Positions 1-5,674 of a stretch of 5,674 nt of DNA are shown here, one piece after another. Position 1 is the first letter of the stretch. The number at the start of each line of letters is the position of its first letter. Below the pieces are notes generated by a model, which worked only from the letters and a program-made list of their open reading frames with translations, did no database searches and had not been told where the DNA came from. A program made the translations under genes and the position numbers. Origin of the DNA: Candidatus Atribacteria bacterium (GTDB lineage Bacteria; Atribacterota; Atribacteria; Atribacterales; Atribacteraceae); contig JAGPGC010000082.1 of assembly GCA_018056205.1 (NCBI GenBank), positions 1 through 5,674 of the forward strand. The letters run 5' to 3'.

Positions 1-135
1 ATCAAGTTCATCTGATGAACAACGAAAATAATGTCAAAGTTGCCCTTCTATTTGAGGAGTAAAAGAATTAAAGATTGGCACTCGATCCGGTTTTACCCTC
101 CTAAGAGCATTTAATACTCTCTGTTTCGAAGTCAT
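1..135 (-). pseudogene. Uroporphyrinogen decarboxylase-superfamily protein, N-terminal part, interrupted by in-frame TGA
   Basis: Read on the minus strand from ATG at 135-133, the first 33 codons give MTSKQRVLNALRRVKPDRVP followed by IFNSFTPQIEGQL. This is the typical opening of URO-D-superfamily proteins (an 'RVLxALxxxxPDRVP' start), a family that includes heme-pathway UroD and cobalamin-dependent methyltransferases. Codon 34 (34-36) is TGA, and the same frame continues as HYFRCSSDELD to the window edge, which still looks like the family (compare 'YFGCSxDELx'). The frame is therefore kept and only one codon is broken, as a CGA to TGA change would do. A good ribosome site (AAGGAG) lies in the last codons of the upstream permease, 8 nt before this ATG; an in-frame ATG at 141-139 is possible but too close to it. 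Superfamily members often sit next to sugar ABC transporters. Real substrate unknown. A sequencing error or stop-codon recoding remains possible. Confidence 0.6.
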
Positions 136-140
136 ATTCA

Positions 141-587
141 TTACTCCTTCAAAGCACTGAAAGTTAATCCACTGATTAGATTTTTGCGAACAATAATACC
201 AAAAATAATAATTGGAATGCTAACCAAAAGTGAAGCAGCACACATTTGCCCCCAGGATATTTCAGCAAAACCGATGAAATTATAAACCCCCACTGTCACT
301 GTACGACGGTTTACCCCAGTGAGAATTAAAGCAAAAAAGAATTCATTCCAAACAAAAATAAAACAGAGAACCGCGGTAGCAAGAATACCGGTAAAAGAAA
401 TGGGCACAGTGACATGCCATAAAACTCTTAAACGATTACAGCCATCTATCATGGCCGCTTCTTCCAATTCTATCGGAACTTCATCGATAAAACCACGTAA
501 AACCCAGATAACAAAAGGAAGATTAAAAGCTATATAAATAAGTACTAAGCCAAGATAACTATCATATAGACCGATAGATCTAAACAT
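141..587 (-). pseudogene. Sugar ABC transporter permease (MalG/CUT1 type), N-terminally truncated
   Basis: The 148-residue product matches the C-terminal half of MalG-type inner-membrane permeases, which import sugars with a binding protein, a partner permease and an ATPase. Visible are 'GLYDSYLGLVLIYIAFNLPF' (residues 6-25), the EAA loop that docks the ATPase (E42-E-A-A-M-I-D-G49, continuing to VPIS at 61-64), the 'FVWNEFFFALILT' membrane segment (78-90), and a normal end (RKNLISGLTFSALKE). Full-length relatives are about 270-280 residues, so roughly 125-130 are missing: the first membrane helices and the start of the permease domain. Four codons before the ATG the frame has TGA, there is no ribosome site before the ATG, and I found no convincing lost N-terminus in the other frames upstream. 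The downstream URO-D-like gene starts 6 nt after this stop, indicating one former operon. A short but expressed protein is not excluded, but it is unlikely to form a working channel. Confidence 0.7.
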
Positions 588-669
588 TAGAAAAAATCAT
601 AAATAACAATTAGAATTAATATACCATATTTAAAGAGGATGATCCTTGCACCCAAATTTTAATCTTAAA

Positions 670-699
670 TTGTGAAATAGGTTTTTATATTAACATAAT
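670..699 (+). promoter_or_regulatory. Candidate sigma70-type promoter for nagA
   Basis: TTGTGA (670-675) and CATAAT (694-699) are separated by 18 bp and lie about 57 bp before the nagA ATG. Both hexamers are imperfect and the region is very AT-rich, so chance matches are likely. The -10 hexamer falls inside the tandem 10-bp repeats at 691-720, which would suit a repressor-controlled promoter. This is inference only. Confidence 0.3.
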
Positions 700-720
700 C
701 TTACCTAATATAACCTAATT
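691..720. repeat. Three tandem 10-bp repeats upstream of nagA
   Basis: Three consecutive 10-mers are taacataatc (691-700), ttacctaata (701-710) and taacctaatt (711-720). Shared pattern T-(A/T)-A-C-(A/C)-T-A-A-T; the last two share an exact ACCTAAT spaced 10 bp apart. One repeat per helical turn puts the same bases on one face of the DNA, as in operators bound cooperatively by a regulator. The gap before nagA is 168 bp and AT-rich, so the repeats could be chance, but the regular phasing and position next to a candidate promoter make an operator plausible. The binding protein is unknown. Confidence 0.4.
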
Positions 721-755
721 TTAAAAAAAAAGAAAAAAGGATGGTTTAAATAATT

Positions 756-1916
756 ATGAGTCGAATTGGTATTATTGGAAATGTTGTTACCCCTGACAGA
801 GTTATTGAAAACTCAACAGTGCTGCTTGAGAATAAAAAAATAGTAGGAATAATACAGCCAAATGAACCAGAACCAAAAGTTGATAAAAGTTTTAATTTCT
901 CAGGTAAATATATTTATCCTGGCTTGATCGATCTTCATCTTCATGGAGTTTTGGGGCAGGATTCAACCGACGGTGATGAAAACGGTTTACAAGAAATTGC
1001 AAAATTCTGTGCGACATGTGGAGTGACAGGTTTTTTGGCTACAACTGTTTCTGAAAGTCATTCAAGACTAAAGAAAGCCATCGAAACAGTATCTAAATTG
1101 GTTAATGATACCTCCTATGCTCAAATTTTAGGAGTTCATTTAGAAGGACCCTATTTATCAGAAGGACGGCGAGGAGCTCATAACGCAAAAAATCTAAGAA
1201 TGCCAAATTTTTCAGAGATAGAAGAGTTTTTGGAAATAAACCCTGGTTTGATTAAAAGGGTCACCTTAGCGCCCGAACTTCCAGGAAGTTTAGAGCTTAT
1301 CGAATATTTAAGTAATCAAGGTGTTTGTGTTTCTTTAGGTCACAGCCAAGCTGATCAGAAAACCTGTTATTTGGCTTACTGTAAAGGGGCACGTTTGGTT
1401 ACTCATTTATTTAACGGTATGGATCCTCTGAATCAACGAAAACCAAATTTACTTTCTTTTGCTCTGGGTTTTGATGATATAACCATTGAGCTCATAGCTG
1501 ATATGATTCATGTTCATCCGGATATTATTAAAATTGCTTTAAAGTGTAAAGATGAGGAGCACTTTATTGCGGTTAGCGATGCAGTGAGACCTACCGGCTT
1601 TCCCGACGGTGAATACGAATTTGGTGGAGAAACTATGGTTGTCGAGAATGGAATTGCTCGAATGAAAACCACCATGAGCCTGGCAGGAAGCACCTCTCCC
1701 CTCAACCGTTGCCTTGCCAATTTACGAACTCATTTTCAAATTTCTCATCCCCGTTTATCAAAAATTGGTAGTCTGATTCCTGCTCGACTTATTAAGATGG
1801 ATCACCAAATTGGAAGTCTTGAAATTAACAAAATTGGAAATATTGCTATATTTGATGAGGAATTTAAATGCCTTGCTACTTTTGTTAAGGGTGAAAAAGT
1901 TGCATTAAATGAGTAA
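756..1916 (+). CDS. nagA: N-acetylglucosamine-6-phosphate deacetylase
   Basis: Cytosolic amidohydrolase that removes acetate from GlcNAc-6-phosphate to give glucosamine-6-phosphate, feeding amino-sugar breakdown or cell-wall recycling. The 386-residue length is normal. The TIM-barrel motifs appear in order: DLHLHG (59-64), HLEGP (128-132; metal ligand E130), GAHN (140-143; substrate His142), TLAPE (170-174), GHS (195-197; metal ligand H196), THLFNGM (216-222; metal ligand H217), IHVHP (251-255), SDAV (274-277; catalytic D275) and LAGS (309-312). The intact H61-x-H63 pair suggests the two-metal form known from Bacillus rather than the E. coli form, which lacks these histidines. ATG 756 is the first possible start because TAA lies in frame at 747-749; the purine-rich AAAAAAGGATGG before it gives only a weak, distant ribosome site. 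No nagB is in the window. It converges on the downstream kinase gene with a 10-bp gap. Function is confident; the physiological source of the sugar is not shown. Confidence 0.96.
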   Translation: MSRIGIIGNVVTPDRVIENSTVLLENKKIVGIIQPNEPEPKVDKSFNFSGKYIYPGLIDLHLHGVLGQDSTDGDENGLQEIAKFCATCGVTGFLATTVSESHSRLKKAIETVSKLVNDTSYAQILGVHLEGPYLSEGRRGAHNAKNLRMPNFSEIEEFLEINPGLIKRVTLAPELPGSLELIEYLSNQGVCVSLGHSQADQKTCYLAYCKGARLVTHLFNGMDPLNQRKPNLLSFALGFDDITIELIADMIHVHPDIIKIALKCKDEEHFIAVSDAVRPTGFPDGEYEFGGETMVVENGIARMKTTMSLAGSTSPLNRCLANLRTHFQISHPRLSKIGSLIPARLIKMDHQIGSLEINKIGNIAIFDEEFKCLATFVKGEKVALNE

Positions 1917-1926
1917 TTGGCCCAAC

Positions 1927-3393
1927 CTATTGTTGAATATATCCTCTTTTTTGACATTCATCAAGAAATTCATGGTATTTTTCTTGATATTGAGATGATA
2001 TCGATTTTTGAGGTTCGTAAACCTCTTTAATTTTTACCATTTTTTCGCAAGCAAGAGATAAACTTCCATAAAATTTGGAGGCAGCAATAATACAAGCACC
2101 CATAGCAGATTCGGTCGTTTTTGGAAGGAATATTGGTTTAGATAAAATGTTGGACCTTATTTGACACCAAATTTTACTGTTTGCACCGCTTCCCGAGGAA
2201 AAAACTCTTTGGATTGGTGAAGCTCCTAACTTTTCCAAGATTTGATAACTCAATTTTTCAACATACCCTACTCCTTCGAGACAAGCAGTGTAAAATTCAA
2301 GACGACTTGACTCTTTTCGGTTTTGGAAAAATTCAGCTTGAGGCGATGCCAAAGGAAGCCGCTCTCCTTTTCTGGTCAAAGGATACAGAATTAAAGATGT
2401 GGGAATAGGCATTTCTTCTACCTTCTTGTCCCACTCTTTTAAATTTTCATTTGGGAAAAATTTTTGTAAACACTCACCACCAGTATTACTTGCACCACCT
2501 GGTAGCCAATAACCAGCTGGATGGAGATGGCAATAGATTCTTCCCATGGGATCTTTGATCAAATTCTTGGAAATTCCACGAATAACCAAAGTAGTTCCAA
2601 TGGTACTGGAGATGTCGCCTGGTATCCTTGCGCCTGAAGCAAAAAAAGAAGCTGTTCCATCAGTTGCTCCTGCTAAAATTTTCAATAAAGGGGAAAGGTG
2701 AAATTTTTTGGCAATTGAAGCTCTTATGATACCGGATTCTTCACCGGTTTTTATGACGGGGGGAAGCTTTTGAATATCAATTCCTAATTGATCTTGAATA
2801 AATCTTGGCCATTTCATTTCTAAAAGGTCAAAACCCATTTTAAGTGAATTGGAAATATCGGATAAAAAGAGGTCATCAGTAAGCTTCAATTGTAAAAAAT
2901 CGCCAGCATGTATAAATATTTTGGTTTTTTCATAAATATCAGGTAAGTGATTTTTAATCCAAAGCACTTTACAGAGCGCAAAAGAAGGATCAAATTGATA
3001 ACCAATTTTTTGAGTAAAATCCTTAGCAACTTGGTTGATGAACAAAGACTCCTCTTTGGCTCGACTGTCGTTATACATAATTGCAGGAAGAAGGGTTTGG
3101 TTATTCTCATCAATAGGTATGATAGTTCCTGATGTTGAATCTATAGATAAATAATTAATATCATAGGAAGAGTATCCGTTGTTTTTTAAATCGTCTAAAG
3201 TTTTTTGAATGCAAATTTGGGTTTTATCCCACCATTCATTGGGATCTTGTTCAAATCGATCTCCAATTTTGTTTGAAGTAAGAATTTTTTCTTGGCTATC
3301 AGCAACAATGTTTCCTTCCAGATCTGAGACCAAACACCGTATACCCTGAGTACCACAGTCGATACCCATGACTAAAGCCTTGTATTTACTCAT
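1927..3393 (-). CDS. FGGY-family carbohydrate kinase, D-ribulose/xylulose kinase-like
   Basis: ATP-dependent cytosolic kinase that phosphorylates a sugar or polyol. The 488-residue length fits the family. The N-terminal ATPase lobe begins with the phosphate-binding GIDCGTQGIRCLVSD (10-24), followed by NEWW (52-55), the sugar-side MYNDSRA (106-112), and GATDGTASF (242-250) with the likely catalytic base D245. The C-terminal lobe has IGTTLVIRG (265-273), GGASNTGGE (299-307) and SSGSGANSKIWCQIRSN (399-415), the nucleotide-binding region. From memory, the GATDG...ASGA and GGASNTGG pattern is closest to the D-ribulose/xylulose kinase-like branch described in cyanobacteria and plants, rather than classical XylB, GlpK or AraB; substrate is therefore inferred. 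The start is well supported: AAAGGTGG (minus strand of 3400-3407) lies 6 nt before the ATG. It is transcribed away from rpmH and toward nagA. A partner isomerase or transporter is not visible, so the pathway remains open. Confidence 0.9.
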   Translation of the reverse strand: MSKYKALVMGIDCGTQGIRCLVSDLEGNIVADSQEKILTSNKIGDRFEQDPNEWWDKTQICIQKTLDDLKNNGYSSYDINYLSIDSTSGTIIPIDENNQTLLPAIMYNDSRAKEESLFINQVAKDFTQKIGYQFDPSFALCKVLWIKNHLPDIYEKTKIFIHAGDFLQLKLTDDLFLSDISNSLKMGFDLLEMKWPRFIQDQLGIDIQKLPPVIKTGEESGIIRASIAKKFHLSPLLKILAGATDGTASFFASGARIPGDISSTIGTTLVIRGISKNLIKDPMGRIYCHLHPAGYWLPGGASNTGGECLQKFFPNENLKEWDKKVEEMPIPTSLILYPLTRKGERLPLASPQAEFFQNRKESSRLEFYTACLEGVGYVEKLSYQILEKLGASPIQRVFSSGSGANSKIWCQIRSNILSKPIFLPKTTESAMGACIIAASKFYGSLSLACEKMVKIKEVYEPQKSISSQYQEKYHEFLDECQKRGYIQQ

Positions 3394-3421
3394 TTTTAGC
3401 CACCTTTATAAATTATCAATT

Positions 3422-3450
3422 ATTGTACTTAAAGGATAAGAATTTTTCAC
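3422..3450 (-). promoter_or_regulatory. Candidate promoter for the FGGY kinase
   Basis: On the minus strand GTGAAA (3450-3445) and TACAAT (3427-3422) are 17 bp apart. The predicted start near 3415 would leave a leader of about 22 nt holding the strong AAAGGTGG ribosome site. Spacing and location are good and the -10 matches 5 of 6, but the -35 matches only 4 of 6 in AT-rich DNA, so this is a tentative call. I see no operator repeat around it. Confidence 0.35.
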
Positions 3451-3591
3451 TATTTTACAAAGAAATGATTGCCAAAATTTTATGGGAGTTATGATTAAAA
3501 CAAGAAATGACTTTGTAATTTATGTATAATTGCCTTGGTAAATAATTAAATTCAATTAATATAATACCTCATATTGTAAAAATTTCTTTAG

Positions 3592-3620
3592 TTGACCTTC
3601 TTGATTAGACTGGATATAAT
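3592..3620 (+). promoter_or_regulatory. Strong sigma70 promoter of the rpmH-rnpA-yidD-yidC-jag operon
   Basis: TTGACC (3592-3597) and TATAAT (3615-3620) are separated by exactly 17 bp, one base off the full consensus. Transcription would begin near 3627, giving a leader of about 53 nt before the rpmH ATG. A strong constitutive promoter is expected for a ribosomal protein gene, and no other good promoter is seen before the tightly packed downstream genes. Confidence 0.85.
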
Positions 3621-3633
3621 GTAAACCGCAACT

Positions 3634-3653
3634 TGATAAATATTAAATTATCA
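3634..3653 (+). repeat. Small AT-rich inverted repeat in the rpmH leader
   Basis: TGATAA (3634-3639) and TTATCA (3648-3653) are perfect 6-bp inverted arms around an 8-nt AT-only loop, inside the predicted rpmH 5' leader and about 10 nt before its GGAAGGAG ribosome site. Such a hairpin would be weak, and in DNA this AT-rich the repeat may be chance. It could affect mRNA stability or be a protein-binding site; nothing in the sequence decides this. Confidence 0.3.
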
Positions 3654-3679
3654 TGGCAATGGAAGGAGACGCCTCGAGC

Positions 3680-3814
3680 ATGAAAAGAACTTACCAGCCT
3701 CATAATTTAAGAAGAAAACGTACTCATGGTTTCTTAAAAAGAATGAGTACTCAAGGAGGAAGAGACGTTTTTAAAAGAAGAAGAGCAAAAGGGAGAAAAC
3801 GTCTTTGTGTTTAG
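3680..3814 (+). CDS. rpmH: 50S ribosomal protein L34
   Basis: This 44-residue, very basic protein is a structural part of the large ribosomal subunit that binds 23S rRNA. It is recognisable along its whole length: it opens [20 protein letters not shown] (1-20), continues [20 protein letters not shown] and ends RLCV; the family consensus is MKRTYQP...RKRxHGFLxRM...GRxVLxxRRxKGRxxL. The usual Thr/Ser/Val near the C-terminus is Cys43 here, a minor oddity. Ribosome site GGAAGGAG (3661-3668) is 11 nt before the ATG. It is the first gene of the operon, driven by the promoter at 3592-3620, and rnpA follows after 11 bp. An SD-like AAGGAGGA inside the gene (3753-3760) encodes conserved residues and has no start codon placed to use it. 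Confidence 0.98.
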   Translation: MKRTYQPHNLRRKRTHGFLKRMSTQGGRDVFKRRRAKGRKRLCV

Positions 3815-3825
3815 AAAATTAATAA

Positions 3826-4176
3826 ATGGAAACTATTTCTACTTCAAAAGACTTCAAACAAATATTTAAAAATGGGAAAAAGATAGATAGTGGTCCAATC
3901 CGGTTATGGTATCTCCAAAAAAAAGAATCAAAAATGAGAATATGTTTTATTGGAAGAAGCAAGAAAGCAGTTAATAGAAATCGAATTCGAAGGAGGCTCA
4001 GGGAAAGTTTTAGGTTATATTTTTACCCTTTAATTAATGATTCGGCTTTTGATTTAATTTTTATGAGCGATGAAAGACTTATGAATGCAGATTTTTGTGA
4101 GATTATTCATTGGATGGGCGAATTGCTCGAGAAGTCAGGCGTAGCGAATGGAGCTGTTTTTGATTGTGAATATTAG
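3826..4176 (+). CDS. rnpA: Ribonuclease P protein component
   Basis: Small basic protein that pairs with the catalytic RNase P RNA (rnpB, not in this window) to cut the 5' leader from precursor tRNAs. The 116-residue length is usual. The N-terminal [12 protein letters not shown] (8-19) and the RNR signature [16 protein letters not shown] (48-63), which contacts RNA, are both clear; DLIFM (76-80) matches the later beta strand. ATG 3826 is forced as the start because TAA lies directly before it in frame (3823-3825), leaving only seven residues before KDF, slightly short. There is no clear ribosome site ahead of it, so translation probably depends on ribosomes finishing rpmH 11 bp upstream. Its 3' end overlaps yidD by 29 bp. 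Identity is secure from motifs and gene order. Confidence 0.95.
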   Translation: METISTSKDFKQIFKNGKKIDSGPIRLWYLQKKESKMRICFIGRSKKAVNRNRIRRRLRESFRLYFYPLINDSAFDLIFMSDERLMNADFCEIIHWMGELLEKSGVANGAVFDCEY

Positions 4177-4393
4177 GGATTTTATTGTTAATTTTGTAGA
4201 TAAGGCACTAAAATTTTATCAAATTTATATATCTCCATCATTACCTTCAAGTTGCCGCTTTGAGCCAACCTGTTCTCAGTATGCCCGTGATGCTATTCGG
4301 AAATATGGAGTTTTAAAAGGCGGGATGATGGCACTAAAGAGATTATTACGATGTCATCCCTATTCCCGCGGTGGTTATGACCCAGTTCGATAA
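4148..4393 (+). CDS. yidD: Membrane protein insertion efficiency factor YidD
   Basis: Small membrane-associated protein thought to assist YidC-dependent insertion of inner-membrane proteins. The family core is intact: [20 protein letters not shown] (21-40), [14 protein letters not shown] (41-54), KRLLRCHP (64-71) and GGYDPV (75-80), including the three conserved cysteines at 36, 42 and 69. At 81 residues it is a little longer than the shortest family members because of an N-terminal extension. The ATG at 4148 lies inside rnpA; an in-frame GTG at 4166 with GGAG upstream (4151-4154) is an alternative start and would remove six residues. The 29-bp overlap with rnpA and 17-bp gap to yidC support one co-translated operon. 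Confidence 0.95.
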   Translation: MELFLIVNIRDFIVNFVDKALKFYQIYISPSLPSSCRFEPTCSQYARDAIRKYGVLKGGMMALKRLLRCHPYSRGGYDPVR

Positions 4394-4410
4394 AAATAGG
4401 TGATAAAACA

Positions 4411-5187
4411 ATGTGGACTCAGATTTGGAATGGATTAGCAGCTGCTATGGAATGGATTCTTCAATTATTTTATGGATGGACCCATAATTATGGAATTTCG
4501 ATAATTCTTTTAACTGCTGTTATTCGTATTGCTCTTTATCCGGTGATTAGAAAACAAAATATATCAACCAAAGCCATGCAAGAGTTACAACCAGAAATAA
4601 AGAAACTGCAGGAAAAATACAAAAATGATCCCCAAAAACTTAATCAAGAAATAATGAGCCTTTATAAAGAAAAAGGAGTCAGTCCCTTAGGAGGATGTCT
4701 TCCTCTATTGATTCAGCTTCCGTTTCTGTTTGTTCTTTATAGGGTTTTGGTGAATTATGACTATGGTCAAGCAGGATTTCTCTGGTTACCCAGCCTATCA
4801 GCCGCCGATCCTTTTTATATTTTACCATTATTAATGGGATTTACAACCTATTTACAACAGAGAATGACTGTACCAGCGGCTGGAAAGGAAGGTACCCAGC
4901 AAAACATGATCATGATGATCATTATGCCGATATTCTTAGTTTTTATAAGTTGGAACCTTCCTTCGGGAGTCCTCCTTTATTGGTTTGTTTCAAATCTGTT
5001 TTATATTTTCCAACAGTATATGGTTTATGTTAAAAACCCTAAGCAAGCAATATCAACATCATCTAATGTAATAATTGAAGCCGATCCCAAAAATGATTTA
5101 GCCGTTGTAGAAGAGAAGGTTTCTTCTCAAGTTTCTTCTCCAAAAACACCAAAAAAAGGGGGTAAGAAACATGCGAAGAAGCGTTGA
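4411..5187 (+). CDS. yidC: Membrane protein insertase YidC (Oxa1 family), short form
   Basis: Inner-membrane insertase and chaperone that places helices into the lipid bilayer, alone or with SecYEG. The five-helix core is present: NYGISIILLTAVIRIALYPV (26-45) with the groove arginine R39, a charged cytoplasmic hairpin (about 48-90), SPLGGCLPLLIQLPFLFVLY (91-110), FYILPLLMGFTTYLQQRM (135-152), MIMMIIMPIFLVFISW (166-181) and LPSGVLLYWFVSNLFYIFQQ (183-202). The tail ends in a lysine-rich stretch (246-258) that could contact the ribosome. At 258 residues it lacks the large periplasmic domain of proteobacterial YidC, and I see no cleavable signal or lipobox cysteine at the N-terminus, unlike SpoIIIJ-type proteins. 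AGGTGA (4398-4403), 7 nt before the ATG, supports the start. Ends in TGA and overlaps jag by 17 bp. Confidence 0.96.
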   Translation: MWTQIWNGLAAAMEWILQLFYGWTHNYGISIILLTAVIRIALYPVIRKQNISTKAMQELQPEIKKLQEKYKNDPQKLNQEIMSLYKEKGVSPLGGCLPLLIQLPFLFVLYRVLVNYDYGQAGFLWLPSLSAADPFYILPLLMGFTTYLQQRMTVPAAGKEGTQQNMIMMIIMPIFLVFISWNLPSGVLLYWFVSNLFYIFQQYMVYVKNPKQAISTSSNVIIEADPKNDLAVVEEKVSSQVSSPKTPKKGGKKHAKKR

Positions 5188-5674
5188 GGTTTCAGGAAAA
5201 ACTGTTGATGAGGTGCTCGAAAGAGCTTCAAAGTATTTTGATGTACCAAAAGAAAAACTATCTTATGAAGTGCTCTCAGAGAACCGAGGTTTTCTTGGGA
5301 TTTTAGTACCTCGAACCGTACGTGTTCGAGTTTGGATTGAGAGCAATGATAACCAAGAACAAAAATCTACTGAAGTTTTAAATAAAAATAAGAAAGAAAA
5401 AATAGATTTTAAAGAAGAATCTTCTTTCAAAAATTCAGATAATTTAGTTGATGAAAGTTACCAAGATTTAAAAAAAGCCCAGGAAGAAATAAGAGATATT
5501 TTTGAAAATCTTATAAAAAAAATGAACATTAACATTGAGTATCATGTACGAGAAAACGGTAAAAAAGTGTACCTTGATATTGATGGGGTAGATGCTGGTT
5601 TGCTTATTGGAAAACATGGTGAAACCTTAGAAGCTTTAGAATCTTTCTTAAAAATAATTTTAGTAAAAAATGGT
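5171..5674 (+). CDS. jag: RNA-binding protein Jag/KhpB, partial (3' end outside window)
   Basis: The open frame runs 168 codons from ATG 5171 to the window edge without a stop. The N-terminal Jag_N domain is visible: RRSVEVSGKTVDEVLERA (2-19) through GFLGILV (40-46). A charged, low-complexity linker of Lys, Glu, Asp, Ser and Asn follows (about 58-100). The KH domain starts near 105 and has its RNA-binding GxxG loop as GKHG (147-150) in GLLIGKHGETLEALESFL (143-160). The expected C-terminal R3H domain lies beyond the edge. In Gram-positive bacteria KhpB pairs with KhpA, binds RNA and affects cell elongation and division. The start overlaps the last 17 bp of yidC, after a G-rich ribosome site (AGGGGGT, 5157-5163), so translational coupling is likely. 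Gene order beside yidC is the usual one. Confidence 0.94.
   Translation, partial: MRRSVEVSGKTVDEVLERASKYFDVPKEKLSYEVLSENRGFLGILVPRTVRVRVWIESNDNQEQKSTEVLNKNKKEKIDFKEESSFKNSDNLVDESYQDLKKAQEEIRDIFENLIKKMNINIEYHVRENGKKVYLDIDGVDAGLLIGKHGETLEALESFLKIILVKNG

Noticed and set aside
319..537. A 72-codon plus-strand open frame
   Set aside because: It lies wholly opposite the permease remnant, has no ribosome site and reads as lysine-rich antisense of conserved permease sequence.
588..660. Possible lost N-terminus of the permease in another minus-strand frame (hydrophobic ILFKYGILILIVIYDFF)
   Set aside because: It is short, preceded by a stop and lacks the motifs expected upstream of MFRSIGL; hydrophobic peptides are common in AT-rich noncoding DNA.
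2181..3132. Several short open frames overlapping the kinase (for example 2181-2408, 2886-3113, 2947-3132)
   Set aside because: All lie within the well-supported kinase gene, show no family motifs and have no ribosome sites.
3432..3440. DnaA-box-like TTATCCTTT on the minus strand
   Set aside because: Two mismatches to TTATCCACA and no neighbouring boxes, so it does not support an origin.
3525..3530. Perfect TATAAT on the plus strand
   Set aside because: No -35-like hexamer at 16-18 bp upstream, and a much better promoter lies nearer to rpmH.
3753..3760. Shine-Dalgarno-like AAGGAGGA inside rpmH
   Set aside because: It encodes conserved L34 residues and no start codon follows at a usable distance.
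1..5674. CRISPR arrays, tRNA or rRNA genes, insertion sequences, toxin-antitoxin or phage-defence genes
   Set aside because: No direct-repeat array, cloverleaf, transposase or defence-gene motif was seen on either strand.

Overview
The window is an AT-rich bacterial segment with two functional halves. TGA behaves as an ordinary stop (yidC ends in one) and TGG encodes Trp, so the standard bacterial code applies. The lineage cannot be fixed from this sequence. The low GC, a short YidC with no large periplasmic domain, and the sugar-catabolism content would fit Firmicutes-like or deep-branching anaerobic groups such as Atribacterota or Thermotogota; this is only a guess.

Left half (1-3393), carbohydrate metabolism. 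On the minus strand, running off the left edge, is the start of a uroporphyrinogen-decarboxylase-superfamily gene interrupted by an in-frame TGA. Just upstream of it is the C-terminal half of a MalG-type sugar ABC transporter permease that has lost about 125-130 N-terminal residues. Both look like decaying remnants of a sugar-uptake operon broken near position 588. After an AT-rich gap carrying three tandem 10-bp repeats comes an intact nagA (N-acetylglucosamine-6-phosphate deacetylase) on the plus strand. Converging on it, with a 10-bp gap, is a complete FGGY-family sugar kinase on the minus strand that most resembles the D-ribulose/xylulose kinase-like branch.

The 286-bp region 3394-3679 separates the divergent kinase and ribosomal-protein operons. 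It holds a near-perfect sigma70 promoter (TTGACC, 17 bp, TATAAT) driving rpmH, a weaker minus-strand candidate for the kinase, and a small AT-rich inverted repeat in the rpmH leader.

Right half (3680-5674) is the conserved block rpmH-rnpA-yidD-yidC-jag (khpB), tightly packed with short gaps or overlaps: ribosomal protein L34, the RNase P protein, two membrane-protein biogenesis factors, and an RNA-binding KH protein cut off by the right edge. In many bacteria this block sits beside dnaA and the origin. Here the upstream neighbour is the sugar kinase, and I see no dnaA and no convincing DnaA-box cluster.

I do not see a new molecular system. The most informative observations are the two broken genes at the left edge, the phased 10-bp repeats before nagA, the exact kinase subfamily, and the minimal YidC.
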